Source: an uncultured Agathobacter sp.
Lineage (GTDB): Bacteria; Bacillota; Clostridia; Lachnospirales; Lachnospiraceae
Length of the DNA: 64,000 nt
Direction: 5' to 3'
Assembly (NCBI GenBank): GCA_910587655.1
Contig: CAJUND010000008.1
Span: 1-64,000, forward strand
Positions within the stretch are counted from its first letter, which is position 1. Each line of letters begins with the position of its first letter. A program made the position numbers and the translations under genes. This document shows positions 31,541 to 41,441 of the stretch, in pieces. Below the pieces are notes generated by a model that saw only the letters and a program-made list of their open reading frames with translations, was not told the DNA's origin and did not search any database.

Positions 31541-33087
31541 TTTCTTCCTTCCAGTACAGCATTGATTCCATTTACCATTGACTGTACATACTGCCGCATT
31601 TTATCCTGCGGATCACCTGCGCTGGCAGCTGCATACCCTGACATCATTCCCGCAAAATCCGGGTCCGTAATATATCTTGCCGCCGTCGCCTTCAGTGCTG
31701 CAAAATCCTGTACAACAAATTTTTCCCCGACATTATATGCCACATCACAGTCCGGCAGGGTAAGTACAGGAACTCCCGCCATCAGCGCAATTGCACTGCT
31801 CCAGCCTCCGCCCGCCCTCCTGGGATTCAGGTATAGGTCCATAGTGCCGAAAACTCCCTGCAGGTCAGGACAGAAACCAAGATAAAAAATTCTGTTCCGG
31901 TATTCATTTCCGGCAAAATATTCTTTTATTTTATCCACAATCCCGACTACTGCAAACACACAGTCCGGATATTCCGATAACAGCTCCTTCATCAGGGATA
32001 TAAATGTTTCATCCAGTTCCGCATCCAGCCGGTTCCCTACCACCGTAATAATATATTTATCCGCTGGCAGACCAAGTTCTTCCCTTGTAAAAACCTTCCC
32101 CGTCCTTCCTTCCGCAACCGCCGGAAGCGTACCCTCCATGAAAATATGCGTCTGTTTTCCGCCGCCCGCAGCCGCATATTCCTGTTCCGCTTCTTCCTCA
32201 TGTTTCTTTAACCGGAATAAAATCTCACTGTCAGATACCGGACAGTCGGTTGACATCACCATCGTGGCTACTGTTGTAATATCATTAAACAGATCAAGTA
32301 CCGGATTTACCACACCCAGTCCCAGCACAAATGCCGGTTTCTATTCCTGAACCGTTGCCAGCATCATGCCGTACTGCTCAATACAGTCCTCTGCCTCCAT
32401 ATTAATCTGGTATCCCTGAATAATTTCATCCAGGTACTCCATGTCCATTCTCATCCCCTTTGCGCCGCTTCGGGAACTCATTCTCACCGGCATATACCAT
32501 TCTGTCCCCGTCATATGATAATCACTCGGACAGCTGAAAACAAACACTTCATACTGCAAATATTTTTTAAGAACATATGCAATATTAAACATGGCGGACG
32601 TCGGAGCATGCAGCACTGATAAAATCTGCTCTGTTACAATCACCACTCTGTTTTTATCCCTCTGCCCCGCAGGGATATATGTCCAGTCCTGTCCAACCGC
32701 CTCCCTGAGACTGTCCACATTTTTCCGGTGAAGCATTCGCTTTTCCCTGTAATGCCCGGGTATATCATTCTTCATTTGAAGTTCCAGCATGCATCCCTGC
32801 AATACCGGATAGCTGCCCGAAAGCAGTATGCTTACCATCTTCTCTTCAAACTCCTGCAGACCGGTATACCGGAAAATACACGAATACACATACATGGTAT
32901 TGCCGTGCAGGCAGTTTTCCGCCACTTCAAAAATCTGTCTTTTTGCATTCTCATCAAAGGTCCGGTACTGTTCTGCCAGTTCATTAAATTTTTCCTGTGT
33001 TAATTTACTTCCTCCCAGGGATGAATCAGAGCATAACTGCAGCGCCTGTTCCAGCCAGGTTAAATAACTTTCTTCCATATTTCTCAC
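31537..33087 (-). pseudogene. ~516-residue glycosyltransferase interrupted by TAG
   Basis: The reading frame 33087-31537 is 517 codons long with a single internal TAG at 32341-32343. Without it the product matches the length and layout of the paralogues at 33084-34652 and 37004-38578: helical N-terminal domain, a segment with VVIVTEQILSVLHAPTSAMFNIAYVL (compare YVPVSHAPTVTALDRC), the loop before FVLGLGVVNPVLDLF, VVGNRLDAELDETFISLM, and the donor site DLYLNPRRAGGGWSSAIALMAGVPVLT. The frame is kept on both sides, so it is a nonsense change, not a frameshift. It begins with GTG overlapping the upstream stop (GTGA) and overlaps the next gene as ATGA. Confidence 0.8.
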
Positions 33088-34652
33088 TCTTTCTCCCGCC
33101 GGTCATACTCATTCATGATTTCCTGGAATGCCTTCTCAGTATCCAGAAGAATATCCGCCCTGTTTCTGGCTTTTTCCGACATTTCTGCATAAAAATCCTT
33201 ATCATCGCAATAATGCCGTATCTGTTCCGCCATCTCTTCATAAGTATCCACACAAAATTCCTCTCCGGCATTTAATGCAACATCCCCGTATGCAATACTG
33301 ACTGCAGGCTTTCCAAGAAACATGGCTTCCACCACAGAACTCCCACCCCCTTTTCTTTTCGGATTAACATATAAATCACACACTTCCAGCCGTGACAATA
33401 CATCATCGCATATCCCCGGAGCCATACTTTTTTTATGTAATGCAGGAAACGCATTTACACGTTCATTATATGTTGAAAAATCACCGAGAAAAAGAACATA
33501 TTTTGTTTCATCCGTAATACTTTCCAGGGTTTGCAAAAACTCATCCGTCATCTCCGTATCCAGTCTCATGCCAACCACAGCCATAACAAACGCGTCTTCC
33601 GGTATGCCGAGTTCCCGGCGTGAAACCTTCTCTGTCTGCGGCTTAATATCAAACGTAAATGTACTTTCTATCACATGCGTTCTGTCACAGCCTATACTTT
33701 TCAGCAGCACTTCATCTTTTTCTGTAAGTTTTCTTCCCACTGCCTGATATCTTGTCCCGGTAATTGCCAGATCCGAAAAGCCGGTAGAAATTGTTAATGC
33801 CGGAATCATCCGGTCAATAAGGTTTCCCAGAATGCTGCTTCCGCCAATCAGAACCACTCTTTCGGGCGCCATATTTCTTATCTGTCCCAACAATAAATTA
33901 ATGGTATCCATATCCGGCATCTTAACCGAACACTGAAAATACGGAATTGTTATTCCTTTCCAGTTTACAGTATCCTGTGCGCTTAAATCCTGGTTATGCC
34001 CCACAATGCTTTCTATAAAAGGGATACAGCCAAGTGAATTTGCAGCTTCACCTGTATTAATTATAAGTACCTTTTTTCCACACCGCTCCATTAAAATCCT
34101 GCATCTGTCCAGTGCAGTCACAGTCGGCGCATGGCTGACCGGAACATACTGGATGATAACAACAAGTACAAGATTTTGGTCTCTCGCTGAATCAGGAATT
34201 TTCTCCAGGGAAACTGTGGTCTCAAAAGCAAATGCCTCCACAGTTTCAAGAAAAAGTTTCCATAATTCCATTTTTGTCCTGTCTGCGTATAAGGACGGAT
34301 TAGAGTCATACAGAAAGGTAAGCTGATAATATAAGAAATCCAGTGTATTTTTGGAAAACGCTTTTTTATGTTCCCTTACATACCTTACAAAATCATAAAA
34401 GACAGGGGCTGACTTTTTTATTTCCATTAAAACGGAATACCACCAAACCGCCATATAAGGGTGTTCAACCGGCATTTCTTTCTGAAACAGTTCGAGTACG
34501 GCATCCTTTAATTCATTCCCTGCACCATGCATTACATTGCATAACTGCATTCCGGCATTACATGCCGCCTGAGACAAAAAATTTTTATAGTATTTTCTTT
34601 CACGGCGCATCACACCCAAAACAGACGCGATTATCTCTTCAAAACGTTCCAT
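33084..34652 (-). CDS. GT-B glycosyltransferase, paralogue 2 of 3
   Basis: This 522-residue cytoplasmic glycosyltransferase belongs to a family with three copies in this locus. The N-terminal ~150 residues are helical (MERFEEIIASVLGVMRRERKYYKNF..). The two Rossmann-like halves follow: LVVIIQYVPVSHAPTVTALDRCRILMERCGKKVLIINTGEA, RVVLIGGSSILGNLIDRMIPAL, VMAVVGMRLDTEMTDEFLQTLE, and the nucleotide-sugar site CDLYVNPKRKGGGSSVVEAMFLGKPAV (about 425-455). The helical N-terminus plus GT-B layout recalls protein glucosyltransferases of the HMW1C kind, but I cannot assign a substrate. It overlaps the next gene by 4 bases (GTGA). Confidence 0.75.
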   Translation of the reverse strand: MERFEEIIASVLGVMRRERKYYKNFLSQAACNAGMQLCNVMHGAGNELKDAVLELFQKEMPVEHPYMAVWWYSVLMEIKKSAPVFYDFVRYVREHKKAFSKNTLDFLYYQLTFLYDSNPSLYADRTKMELWKLFLETVEAFAFETTVSLEKIPDSARDQNLVLVVIIQYVPVSHAPTVTALDRCRILMERCGKKVLIINTGEAANSLGCIPFIESIVGHNQDLSAQDTVNWKGITIPYFQCSVKMPDMDTINLLLGQIRNMAPERVVLIGGSSILGNLIDRMIPALTISTGFSDLAITGTRYQAVGRKLTEKDEVLLKSIGCDRTHVIESTFTFDIKPQTEKVSRRELGIPEDAFVMAVVGMRLDTEMTDEFLQTLESITDETKYVLFLGDFSTYNERVNAFPALHKKSMAPGICDDVLSRLEVCDLYVNPKRKGGGSSVVEAMFLGKPAVSIAYGDVALNAGEEFCVDTYEEMAEQIRHYCDDKDFYAEMSEKARNRADILLDTEKAFQEIMNEYDRREKE

Positions 34653-34664
34653 TCCTTTACCCTC

Positions 34665-36998
34665 TTAAAGCTGAATGCCCTTATCTTCCAACAGTAATTT
34701 CCCCATCAGCGCACTGCACTGCATGGAAAATAATTCTGCCGGATGCTGCTTCGTATCCGCTGCGGGATGCTCCATACATTCCCTTATGTATTCATTCATC
34801 TCCATTCCATCCAGCCGCCCTGCAAATTTACGGGTAAAATCATCAAACTTTTTTAACAGAAAATCCGTGTCCGTCTTTGACACGGATTCCATTTCTGCAA
34901 TATCATTTTCCGCCAGCGCCGCCATCTGGTGAAGCTCATAAACCGCATCCTCTGTCATATTTTTTTTATCCGGATAATCGATTTCAAATTCCAGTTCCCT
35001 TCCTTCGCCCTCCGCTGTCAGGGTAACACCAAAATCCTCTTCCATCTTCCGAAACATATCCGCCACGCGTACAGCCCATGTATGGTCCTGCACTTTCCGG
35101 TAACCGTTTTCAGCGATTTCAGAAGCTTTGCCGGAATTCTCAAGCAGTTCCCGGATACGCTCTGGAAGTGATTCCGTATCTTTTAATGAAAAAACAACCA
35201 GTTCCTTATCGTCCTCAAACTCCTCCAGAATATAGCTGCTTTCATCTGTCACTGCCACCGTATGGCTTAACATTGCCGCTGCAATCCGTTCCTGAAATCC
35301 GTCCTTAAACCACGGCATAATATTCAGCGAAATTTTTGCATTTGCCAGGGCTTTTGCTGCAGCATTTGTTCCCCCCTTATGAATCATAAGGTTTTCTTTA
35401 TGCGCGCACTGAAAATTCTCCCAGCCGTTTCCAAACACATCAATTTTTAATCCGGCATCCAGCAGTGTCCTGAGCACTTTATCCCTGTAATAAAAACGGG
35501 CATAAAAATCCACAACCAGAAACTCTGTGGCAAGTTCATGAAAATCACTGTCGCTTACGTTCTGATTGTATTTTTTTAATGTTCTGGCAAGGCATTCCGG
35601 CAGCGTGTACTGCGAATTTTCAATAATATCCTCCAGCATGTCTTCCATAAACTGTGCCATAACAGAACCCTTTTCAAATTTGGAAAGCGCCTGTTTCCGG
35701 TATTCCCCAGGATCTGTATAAGTACCGGTAAAAATAATATCCAGCGTGCGCTCGTTATAAGGTACGTTCACAGGATAACAACTTCCTGACAGCGGAACAA
35801 ACGCCGTATGTTTTACCATGGGAAAATATCTGTCTGTATAATCACGGAAATTTCTGTCGCAGCAGAATACAACTGTCCTGTCGTCCGCCTGCACAAGCTT
35901 GTCCTGCAGGTCTGACGCCTGCGGGGGATCACAGACATATATGCCATATATGCTTCCGGCCGGCAGATTTTTTGTAATTCCCCATGAACAGAGTATTCCA
36001 TTCAGGTCAAAAACTGCATCAAAACTGTATTTTGAGAGAACATGGCTGTACAGCGCAGGCTGCGCAAGCGACCATCCGTCCAGTACGCATGTGTTGCATC
36101 CGAGCTTGCGCATGGCAGCCGCCCACTCGTCAACATATTTATTATTAGAACCGTACCGCGAAACGGTTTTTACCAATAAAATATTTTTTCTTTCCGGTCC
36201 GGCAGTCCCTGATTTCTTCTGCAGTATATCCACCATATTCTGCACATCGCTTTCAAACTTCGCTTTTTCTCCGGCAATAAACTGCCGGTATCTGTCAAAT
36301 CTTTTCATATGAAATCCGTAATTTTCACAGATATCGGAAAGAAGAACTGCAATCTCATCATAAGCGCTGTGAACATCTTCAAATTTATATTCATCCGGTA
36401 TCGGAACATCCTCATAAAAAGCAGCGCTTCCTTTTTTATTTGTGATAACACAGCAGCCGCAGCTTGCAGTTTCCCTTGGAATGCGGTCCTTTCCCGGATG
36501 ATTCCCAAAATCCACATATACCTTTGCCGCCTGCATGATTACAATCATTTCTTCTTCGCTTAGTCCCTGCAGCGGAACCCCGTTCAGCCATGGTGTTGCC
36601 TCAATCAGCGGACAGATTTCACCAAACCCTTTTGCCGGATTATAGAGTGCAATATTCTGGCGGTACTGTGCAGGCAGAATAAACTGTCCGTAATTTTCCC
36701 CAATATAATCAGATACCCGTAAGATTCTGTCTGTGGGAATGACTGATACCCTGCCCGTCATTCCTTCCGGTACAATAACGATGGAATCATCATCTATTTC
36801 AGAGAGTTTTTTCGCATGGTCTGTCCCATATTTACGGTATTTTTCAGGCGCCTCAATATCCAGCGGTTCTGTCTGTTCCCAGTCTACATAATACATATAT
36901 GCCTGCTGCCCATACTGCATCAGCATATGGCAGAGCTGGTGCGCCAGCTCCGGACCTCCTGATACCACTCCACCCGGACATAAAATAAAAAAATCCAT
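34665..36998 (-). CDS. Double glycosyltransferase (GT4-like plus CgeB-type)
   Basis: This 777-residue protein carries two GT modules. The first (about 1-270) is a short GT-B type (MDFFILCPGGVVSGGPELAHQLCHML, ending with the donor site VYVDFGNHPGKDRIPRETASCGCCVIT). The second (about 275-690) is CgeB-like and strongly resembles the N-terminal half of the protein at 22539-24971: VFGNGWENF, AKISLNIMPWFKDGFQERIAAAMLSHTVAVTDESSYI. A helical C-terminus follows. It would add two sugars in succession. AAAGGA lies upstream of the ATG. It sits between two copies of the 520-residue GT family. Confidence 0.78.
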   Translation of the reverse strand: MDFFILCPGGVVSGGPELAHQLCHMLMQYGQQAYMYYVDWEQTEPLDIEAPEKYRKYGTDHAKKLSEIDDDSIVIVPEGMTGRVSVIPTDRILRVSDYIGENYGQFILPAQYRQNIALYNPAKGFGEICPLIEATPWLNGVPLQGLSEEEMIVIMQAAKVYVDFGNHPGKDRIPRETASCGCCVITNKKGSAAFYEDVPIPDEYKFEDVHSAYDEIAVLLSDICENYGFHMKRFDRYRQFIAGEKAKFESDVQNMVDILQKKSGTAGPERKNILLVKTVSRYGSNNKYVDEWAAAMRKLGCNTCVLDGWSLAQPALYSHVLSKYSFDAVFDLNGILCSWGITKNLPAGSIYGIYVCDPPQASDLQDKLVQADDRTVVFCCDRNFRDYTDRYFPMVKHTAFVPLSGSCYPVNVPYNERTLDIIFTGTYTDPGEYRKQALSKFEKGSVMAQFMEDMLEDIIENSQYTLPECLARTLKKYNQNVSDSDFHELATEFLVVDFYARFYYRDKVLRTLLDAGLKIDVFGNGWENFQCAHKENLMIHKGGTNAAAKALANAKISLNIMPWFKDGFQERIAAAMLSHTVAVTDESSYILEEFEDDKELVVFSLKDTESLPERIRELLENSGKASEIAENGYRKVQDHTWAVRVADMFRKMEEDFGVTLTAEGEGRELEFEIDYPDKKNMTEDAVYELHQMAALAENDIAEMESVSKTDTDFLLKKFDDFTRKFAGRLDGMEMNEYIRECMEHPAADTKQHPAELFSMQCSALMGKLLLEDKGIQL

Positions 36999-37003
36999 AT
37001 TAG

Positions 37004-38578
37004 TTACCGTCCTTTCTCACGTCTCTCATACTCTTCCATAATCTGCCGGAATGCCGTTTCTGTATCCAGAAGAAGATCCGCCCTTTTCCTGGCTTTCTCT
37101 GACATTTCTGCATAAAATTTTTTATCATTACAGTAATGCAGAATCTGTTCTGCCATCTCTTCATATGTATCCACGGTAAATTCCCCGCCTGCGTTTACTG
37201 CTATATCTCCATATGCAATCGTAACAGCAGGCTTTCCAAGAACCATGGCTTCCACCACAGAGCTGCCGCCGCCTTTTCTTTTTGGATTGACATAGAGGTC
37301 GCACACCTGCAGGCGCGATAACACATCCCTGCAGTTTCCTAACGCCATACACCTTTTCCCCAGAACCGGAAAATTCCTTATTCTTTCTGCATACTCCGGA
37401 AAATCCCCGATAAATACCATATATATTTTCTCATCCGGTATGCTCTCCAGCATCCCCAGAAATTCATCCGTAATCTCTGACTCCAGTCTCGTTCCAAGTG
37501 TCACCAGAACAAATGCATCCTCTGGGAAACCAAGCTCCTGCCGGGAAACCACCTCCGTCTGTGGCTTTAAGTCAAATGTAAATGTACTTTCTATTACATG
37601 CGAACGGTGAAAGCCCACATTTTTTAATCTTTTTTCATCTTCTTCGGTAAGTTTTCTGCCCACTGCCTGGTATCTTGTACCTGTAATCACCAGGTCAGAA
37701 AAAACGAGGGCAAGTGTCAGCGCGGGAATCATTCTGTCAATGATATTGCCCAGAATACTGACGCCGCCAATCAGAACAACCCTCCCCGGTTTTAATTTCC
37801 GTACCTGTTCCAGCATAAGATTTATCACATCAGCGTCAGGCATCATTTCAGGGCACTGGAAATACGGAAATGTTTTTCCCTTCCAGCTCACAGTGTCCGC
37901 TTCCCTTAAATCCTGGTTATTCCCTGCGGCAACCTCTGCCAATGGGATGGATCCCGTCATATTCAGCGCCTCACCGGTATTTATAATCAGAATCTTTTTC
38001 TTTAGTTTTTCCTGCAGGAAAAAACACCGGTCCAGTGCGGTAACCGTTGGTGCATGACTAAGAGGAACATACTGGGTGATAATTACAAGTACCAGCTTTT
38101 CATCCCTTTCCGATTCCGGAATTTCATCTAATGAAACGGTAACCTCTGATGCAAATGCATCTGCTATTTCAAGAAAGAAACGCCATAATTCCAGATTTGT
38201 CTTATCTTCATACAGTGCAGGATTACAAAACTGCAAATGGAATAACTGCGACCATAAATAATACTGCGTATTATTTGAAAATGCAGTTCTGTTTTCCCTT
38301 GCGTACCTGACAAATTCATAAAAAAGAACAGTATCAGGTTTTATTTTTATCAGGACTGAATAAATCCATACCGCCGTATATGGACGCTCATACGGGATTT
38401 CTTTTTTAAACAGCTCCCATACTGCCTCCCGCACCTCTTCGTCCGTATCCTTCATCAACTGGATTAACTGCAGTCCTGCTTTTATTACATCCTGTGAAAG
38501 ATAACTGCTTTCATAATATTTCTTTTCCAGCCTCAGGGTATCTAAAACTGATGTAATAAAATTTTCAAATTCCCCCAT
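37004..38578 (-). CDS. GT-B glycosyltransferase, paralogue 3 of 3
   Basis: This 524-residue protein is close to the protein at 33084-34652 over its whole length (shared blocks include HAPTVTALDRC, GTRYQAVGRKLTE, HVIESTFTFD, and DLYVNPKRKGGGSSVVEAM). The two copies are recent duplicates that have diverged mainly in the N-terminal helical part. The role is presumably transfer of a different sugar or to a different acceptor position. AAAGGA precedes the ATG. It ends 5 bases before the double glycosyltransferase gene. Confidence 0.75.
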   Translation of the reverse strand: MGEFENFITSVLDTLRLEKKYYESSYLSQDVIKAGLQLIQLMKDTDEEVREAVWELFKKEIPYERPYTAVWIYSVLIKIKPDTVLFYEFVRYARENRTAFSNNTQYYLWSQLFHLQFCNPALYEDKTNLELWRFFLEIADAFASEVTVSLDEIPESERDEKLVLVIITQYVPLSHAPTVTALDRCFFLQEKLKKKILIINTGEALNMTGSIPLAEVAAGNNQDLREADTVSWKGKTFPYFQCPEMMPDADVINLMLEQVRKLKPGRVVLIGGVSILGNIIDRMIPALTLALVFSDLVITGTRYQAVGRKLTEEDEKRLKNVGFHRSHVIESTFTFDLKPQTEVVSRQELGFPEDAFVLVTLGTRLESEITDEFLGMLESIPDEKIYMVFIGDFPEYAERIRNFPVLGKRCMALGNCRDVLSRLQVCDLYVNPKRKGGGSSVVEAMVLGKPAVTIAYGDIAVNAGGEFTVDTYEEMAEQILHYCNDKKFYAEMSEKARKRADLLLDTETAFRQIMEEYERREKGR

Positions 38579-38633
38579 TCTTTTCCTTTCTCCGATTATC
38601 TGTTCATAATCTCAGGTCCTTGTTTGTAAGTCT

Positions 38634-40256
38634 TTAAAATTTCAATTTATCAAAAATACTGTATGTGATAAATTTAATATTCATTGTTGAACTTGTCATT
38701 CTCCTGAAATCCTGAAACATATTATCGATTTCATCATTAAGCTCATCCCACCGGTTATCCGGATTCAGTGTCGGCAGTGAACTATCTGCATAGCTTTCGT
38801 TATACTTGTGCTTAAACCCGTCAAACCCCGCAATTGCCACATTTTTTACATGCAGCTTATCCAGCAGTCTTAAAAGACTAATTACCGCATTATCAAAATG
38901 CTCCCAGCCACGTTTCACCACACGGTTAAAATTCACAATAAGCTCATTTTCATCTGCCGCAGTTTTAATGTTAGACAACAGTATTTTCTTTGTGTCATAA
39001 AACTGTTTCGAATAAATTTCTTTTGCATAACCATAGCGAATCGCATTGATAATAAACAGATAATCAAAAGAATATTCCGGATTAATGGCATTTACAGCAA
39101 TCACTACCGGGTGATTCTCCCGAATATAAGAATTTATTGTTTCTTTTTCCGTCTCGCTTGTTTTCCCCGGAGCAATAAGAAGAACCACGCGTTTTTCCAG
39201 CTCATGTGACAAATATTCCATCACTTCTTCATCATCCACAATACGGTTCTGGTTTACCATGTATTTTTCTTCCAGAAGATTATAATCATATTTTTTCCGT
39301 TCTTCCGGAGTTAAAGAGTCAATAATATTTCTCATGTCCCGGGCATTGGTACGGTGGTTTTTCTGCAAATATGCAATATTATTAACATGGCAGCAGTACA
39401 TTCCTGCAATAAAATAAGGCGTAGAATAGCCCCACTTATAATTCTCCTGAAAATATGACATATATGTATCAATTGCATCCATAACCGCATTCATGTCATA
39501 ATTACAGTGATACTTCAAATTCAGATAATTAGCCACCAGTTCGGTAGGCGCATTTCCCGCTCCGCGTCCCATACCGCACAAACTGGAATCAACAATCACT
39601 TTTCTTTCAGTTTTTCCTGCATATTTAATAAAATACATAGTCAGGGAAAACGAAAGCTGCTGGTTATTATGTGAATGAAATCCCAGGGCAATATCTTTAT
39701 CCAGATGCCTGTCCAGTATTGGTAAAATTCTGTCCAGATCTTCATCAAACATCGCACCAAATGTATCTACCACAGATAATGCAGCCGGATGCACCTTGTT
39801 AATCTCTTTCGCCAAATCAATTAAATCGTCATCCGAATATGCCAGTGTATTCGCCGCCTGAAAAAACACCTTATATCCTTTTTCCTTAATTTTCCTGCCA
39901 ACAGCAATTCCTTCTCTGTGTTTTCCATGCGGAAAAACAATCCGAATCGCGTCAACTGACTTCCCACTACATTCCGGCAGGTAATTCAAATCATACCTGT
40001 CCCAGTCAATCATGACGACATAAGTGACATGGTCCCTTCTGCGGATCATATATTTTAACAAATCATCCGGGACATGATAAAAGGAGGTGCCTTCTTTGTG
40101 TTCATCGTTTTTCAGCCATCCGCATTCTATAATATCCACATTGGCATCCTGCATTTTTTTAATAATACCTTTCATCGCCGGTGTCCCAAATTCTGATTCA
40201 ACAATATATGCCCCATCCCTGAGCGTGCAGTCGAGCAATTCTATTTTTTTTCCCAT
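38634..40256 (-). CDS. HMGL-family aldolase with C-terminal extra domain
   Basis: Residues 1-~300 form a DRE-TIM metallolyase barrel as in 4-hydroxy-2-oxovalerate aldolase and HMG-CoA lyase: LDCTLRDGAYIVE at 8-20, the metal ligands in GFHSHNNQQ (near 193), and SLCGMGRGAGNAPTELV. The last ~200 residues are an additional domain (VVLLIAPGKTSETEKETINSYIRENHPVVIAVNAI, VKNVAIAGFDGFKH) that I do not recognise. Barrels of this family make or split C-C bonds next to a keto group; in a sugar locus it may form an odd-chain or branched precursor. It lies between a glycosyltransferase gene and a methyltransferase gene on the same strand. Confidence 0.8.
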   Translation of the reverse strand: MGKKIELLDCTLRDGAYIVESEFGTPAMKGIIKKMQDANVDIIECGWLKNDEHKEGTSFYHVPDDLLKYMIRRRDHVTYVVMIDWDRYDLNYLPECSGKSVDAIRIVFPHGKHREGIAVGRKIKEKGYKVFFQAANTLAYSDDDLIDLAKEINKVHPAALSVVDTFGAMFDEDLDRILPILDRHLDKDIALGFHSHNNQQLSFSLTMYFIKYAGKTERKVIVDSSLCGMGRGAGNAPTELVANYLNLKYHCNYDMNAVMDAIDTYMSYFQENYKWGYSTPYFIAGMYCCHVNNIAYLQKNHRTNARDMRNIIDSLTPEERKKYDYNLLEEKYMVNQNRIVDDEEVMEYLSHELEKRVVLLIAPGKTSETEKETINSYIRENHPVVIAVNAINPEYSFDYLFIINAIRYGYAKEIYSKQFYDTKKILLSNIKTAADENELIVNFNRVVKRGWEHFDNAVISLLRLLDKLHVKNVAIAGFDGFKHKYNESYADSSLPTLNPDNRWDELNDEIDNMFQDFRRMTSSTMNIKFITYSIFDKLKF

Positions 40257-40301
40257 ACGCGCATTCCCTTTCCCTGTATTGCAGCTAATCCTGTACCGAA
40301 T

Positions 40302-41429
40302 CTATATCACCACAATCGTATTCTTCGTGTGCATCCCCTCCAGCTGCTCACGGATTTTCTCTCCGTACAGCATAGAACAGATTAATACCGTATATGATGT
40401 ATCTTTTAAATATTCCGGCGGATAAATTGTATAATCATACATTTTCCGTCCCTGCTTAAGTTTATTATTATCTACAAATCCTTTTATATTGCACTGCGGC
40501 AGACTGGTTGTTGCAAAAAGATTCATAACATAGGAACCTGTTCCCCAGATAACCAGTTCTGTTCCTGCTTTTTTCAGTCCTTCTACTGTTTTGTCTATCC
40601 GCTCTGCCCTCTCCTGCTGATGCCCGAAATAACGGCTCACCGCAGCTTCGGTCGCTGTGTCCCTGCCGGGTGTCTTAACCCCGTCTGTTTTACGGTATAC
40701 CTGTATTAAATCAACCCCAAAATGCTTCTGGTCTATCCGTTCCAGTCCATGCAGCGACATCAGATAATCCAGGGTGGTTTCTGAAAAATAATTAATATGT
40801 TCCAGATTAAAATAATTCGGAATGCTGGTCAGGTCTTCTCCTATCAGGGAATAATCAGGAACACTCACCATAAAGATTCCGTTCTTTTTCAGCATTCTTT
40901 CTATATTTGTAATTCCACATCCCGGAACCAGAAGATGCTCTGCTACCTCAAACAGAAAAACACCGTCATAGCTTTCGTATTCCTCTGAAGAAATATCTGA
41001 ATAAACACTTGCCACACGGGCTTTAATACCCGCCTCTTTCAGACGCTTTACACTTTCTTCTGAAGGATCTGTTCCTGTGACATCAAGATATCCATGCTCT
41101 TTCAGCGCCAGTTCAAAACGGCCGTTTCCCGCTCCCAGTTCCAGTAACACAGACTCTTTATCCACATATTTTTCCAAAAACCCTTCCACGCTTTCAAACC
41201 GCGCGCTGTTATCATCTTTGCTGTCATCTCCGTAAAAATTGCAGTTTGCATAATACCAGTCGTAATCTGCCATGGACGCGCTGGTATCAGCATATACCAT
41301 TCCGCATTCTTTACATACAACCACATCATATGAATCCGGCAGATGGTATTCCTCCGGGATTTTCATATTTATTTTATTTAAAAATTTTGAACTATTATTC
41401 CCACACACAGGACAGTTTCTGTTTCCCAT
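40302..41429 (-). CDS. Sugar C-methyltransferase-like SAM enzyme
   Basis: This 375-residue protein has the three-part layout of NDP-sugar C-methyltransferases such as TylC3: an N-terminal zinc-binding piece with C6/C9 and C39/C42 (CPVCG, CKECG), a class I SAM domain (LLELGAGNGRFELALKEHGY near 95, VFLFEVAEHL), and a C-terminal Rossmann-like domain (ELVIWGTGSYVMNLFATT, IKGFVDNN, YPPEYL). These enzymes place a methyl group next to the keto carbon of a 4-keto sugar. AAGGGAAG lies upstream of the ATG. It may instead methylate another small molecule, but its neighbours favour a sugar nucleotide. Confidence 0.8.
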   Translation of the reverse strand: MGNRNCPVCGNNSSKFLNKINMKIPEEYHLPDSYDVVVCKECGMVYADTSASMADYDWYYANCNFYGDDSKDDNSARFESVEGFLEKYVDKESVLLELGAGNGRFELALKEHGYLDVTGTDPSEESVKRLKEAGIKARVASVYSDISSEEYESYDGVFLFEVAEHLLVPGCGITNIERMLKKNGIFMVSVPDYSLIGEDLTSIPNYFNLEHINYFSETTLDYLMSLHGLERIDQKHFGVDLIQVYRKTDGVKTPGRDTATEAAVSRYFGHQQERAERIDKTVEGLKKAGTELVIWGTGSYVMNLFATTSLPQCNIKGFVDNNKLKQGRKMYDYTIYPPEYLKDTSYTVLICSMLYGEKIREQLEGMHTKNTIVVI

Positions 41430-41441
41430 AATCTTCCCTTT

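Noticed and set aside
31076..32343. Reassignment of TAG to a sense codon in this organism
   Set aside because: TAG is used as the true stop of cysK, the chemoreceptor gene and rfbH in this window, and only two genes have internal TAG. A general recoding is therefore unlikely; local mutation or suppression is a better reading.
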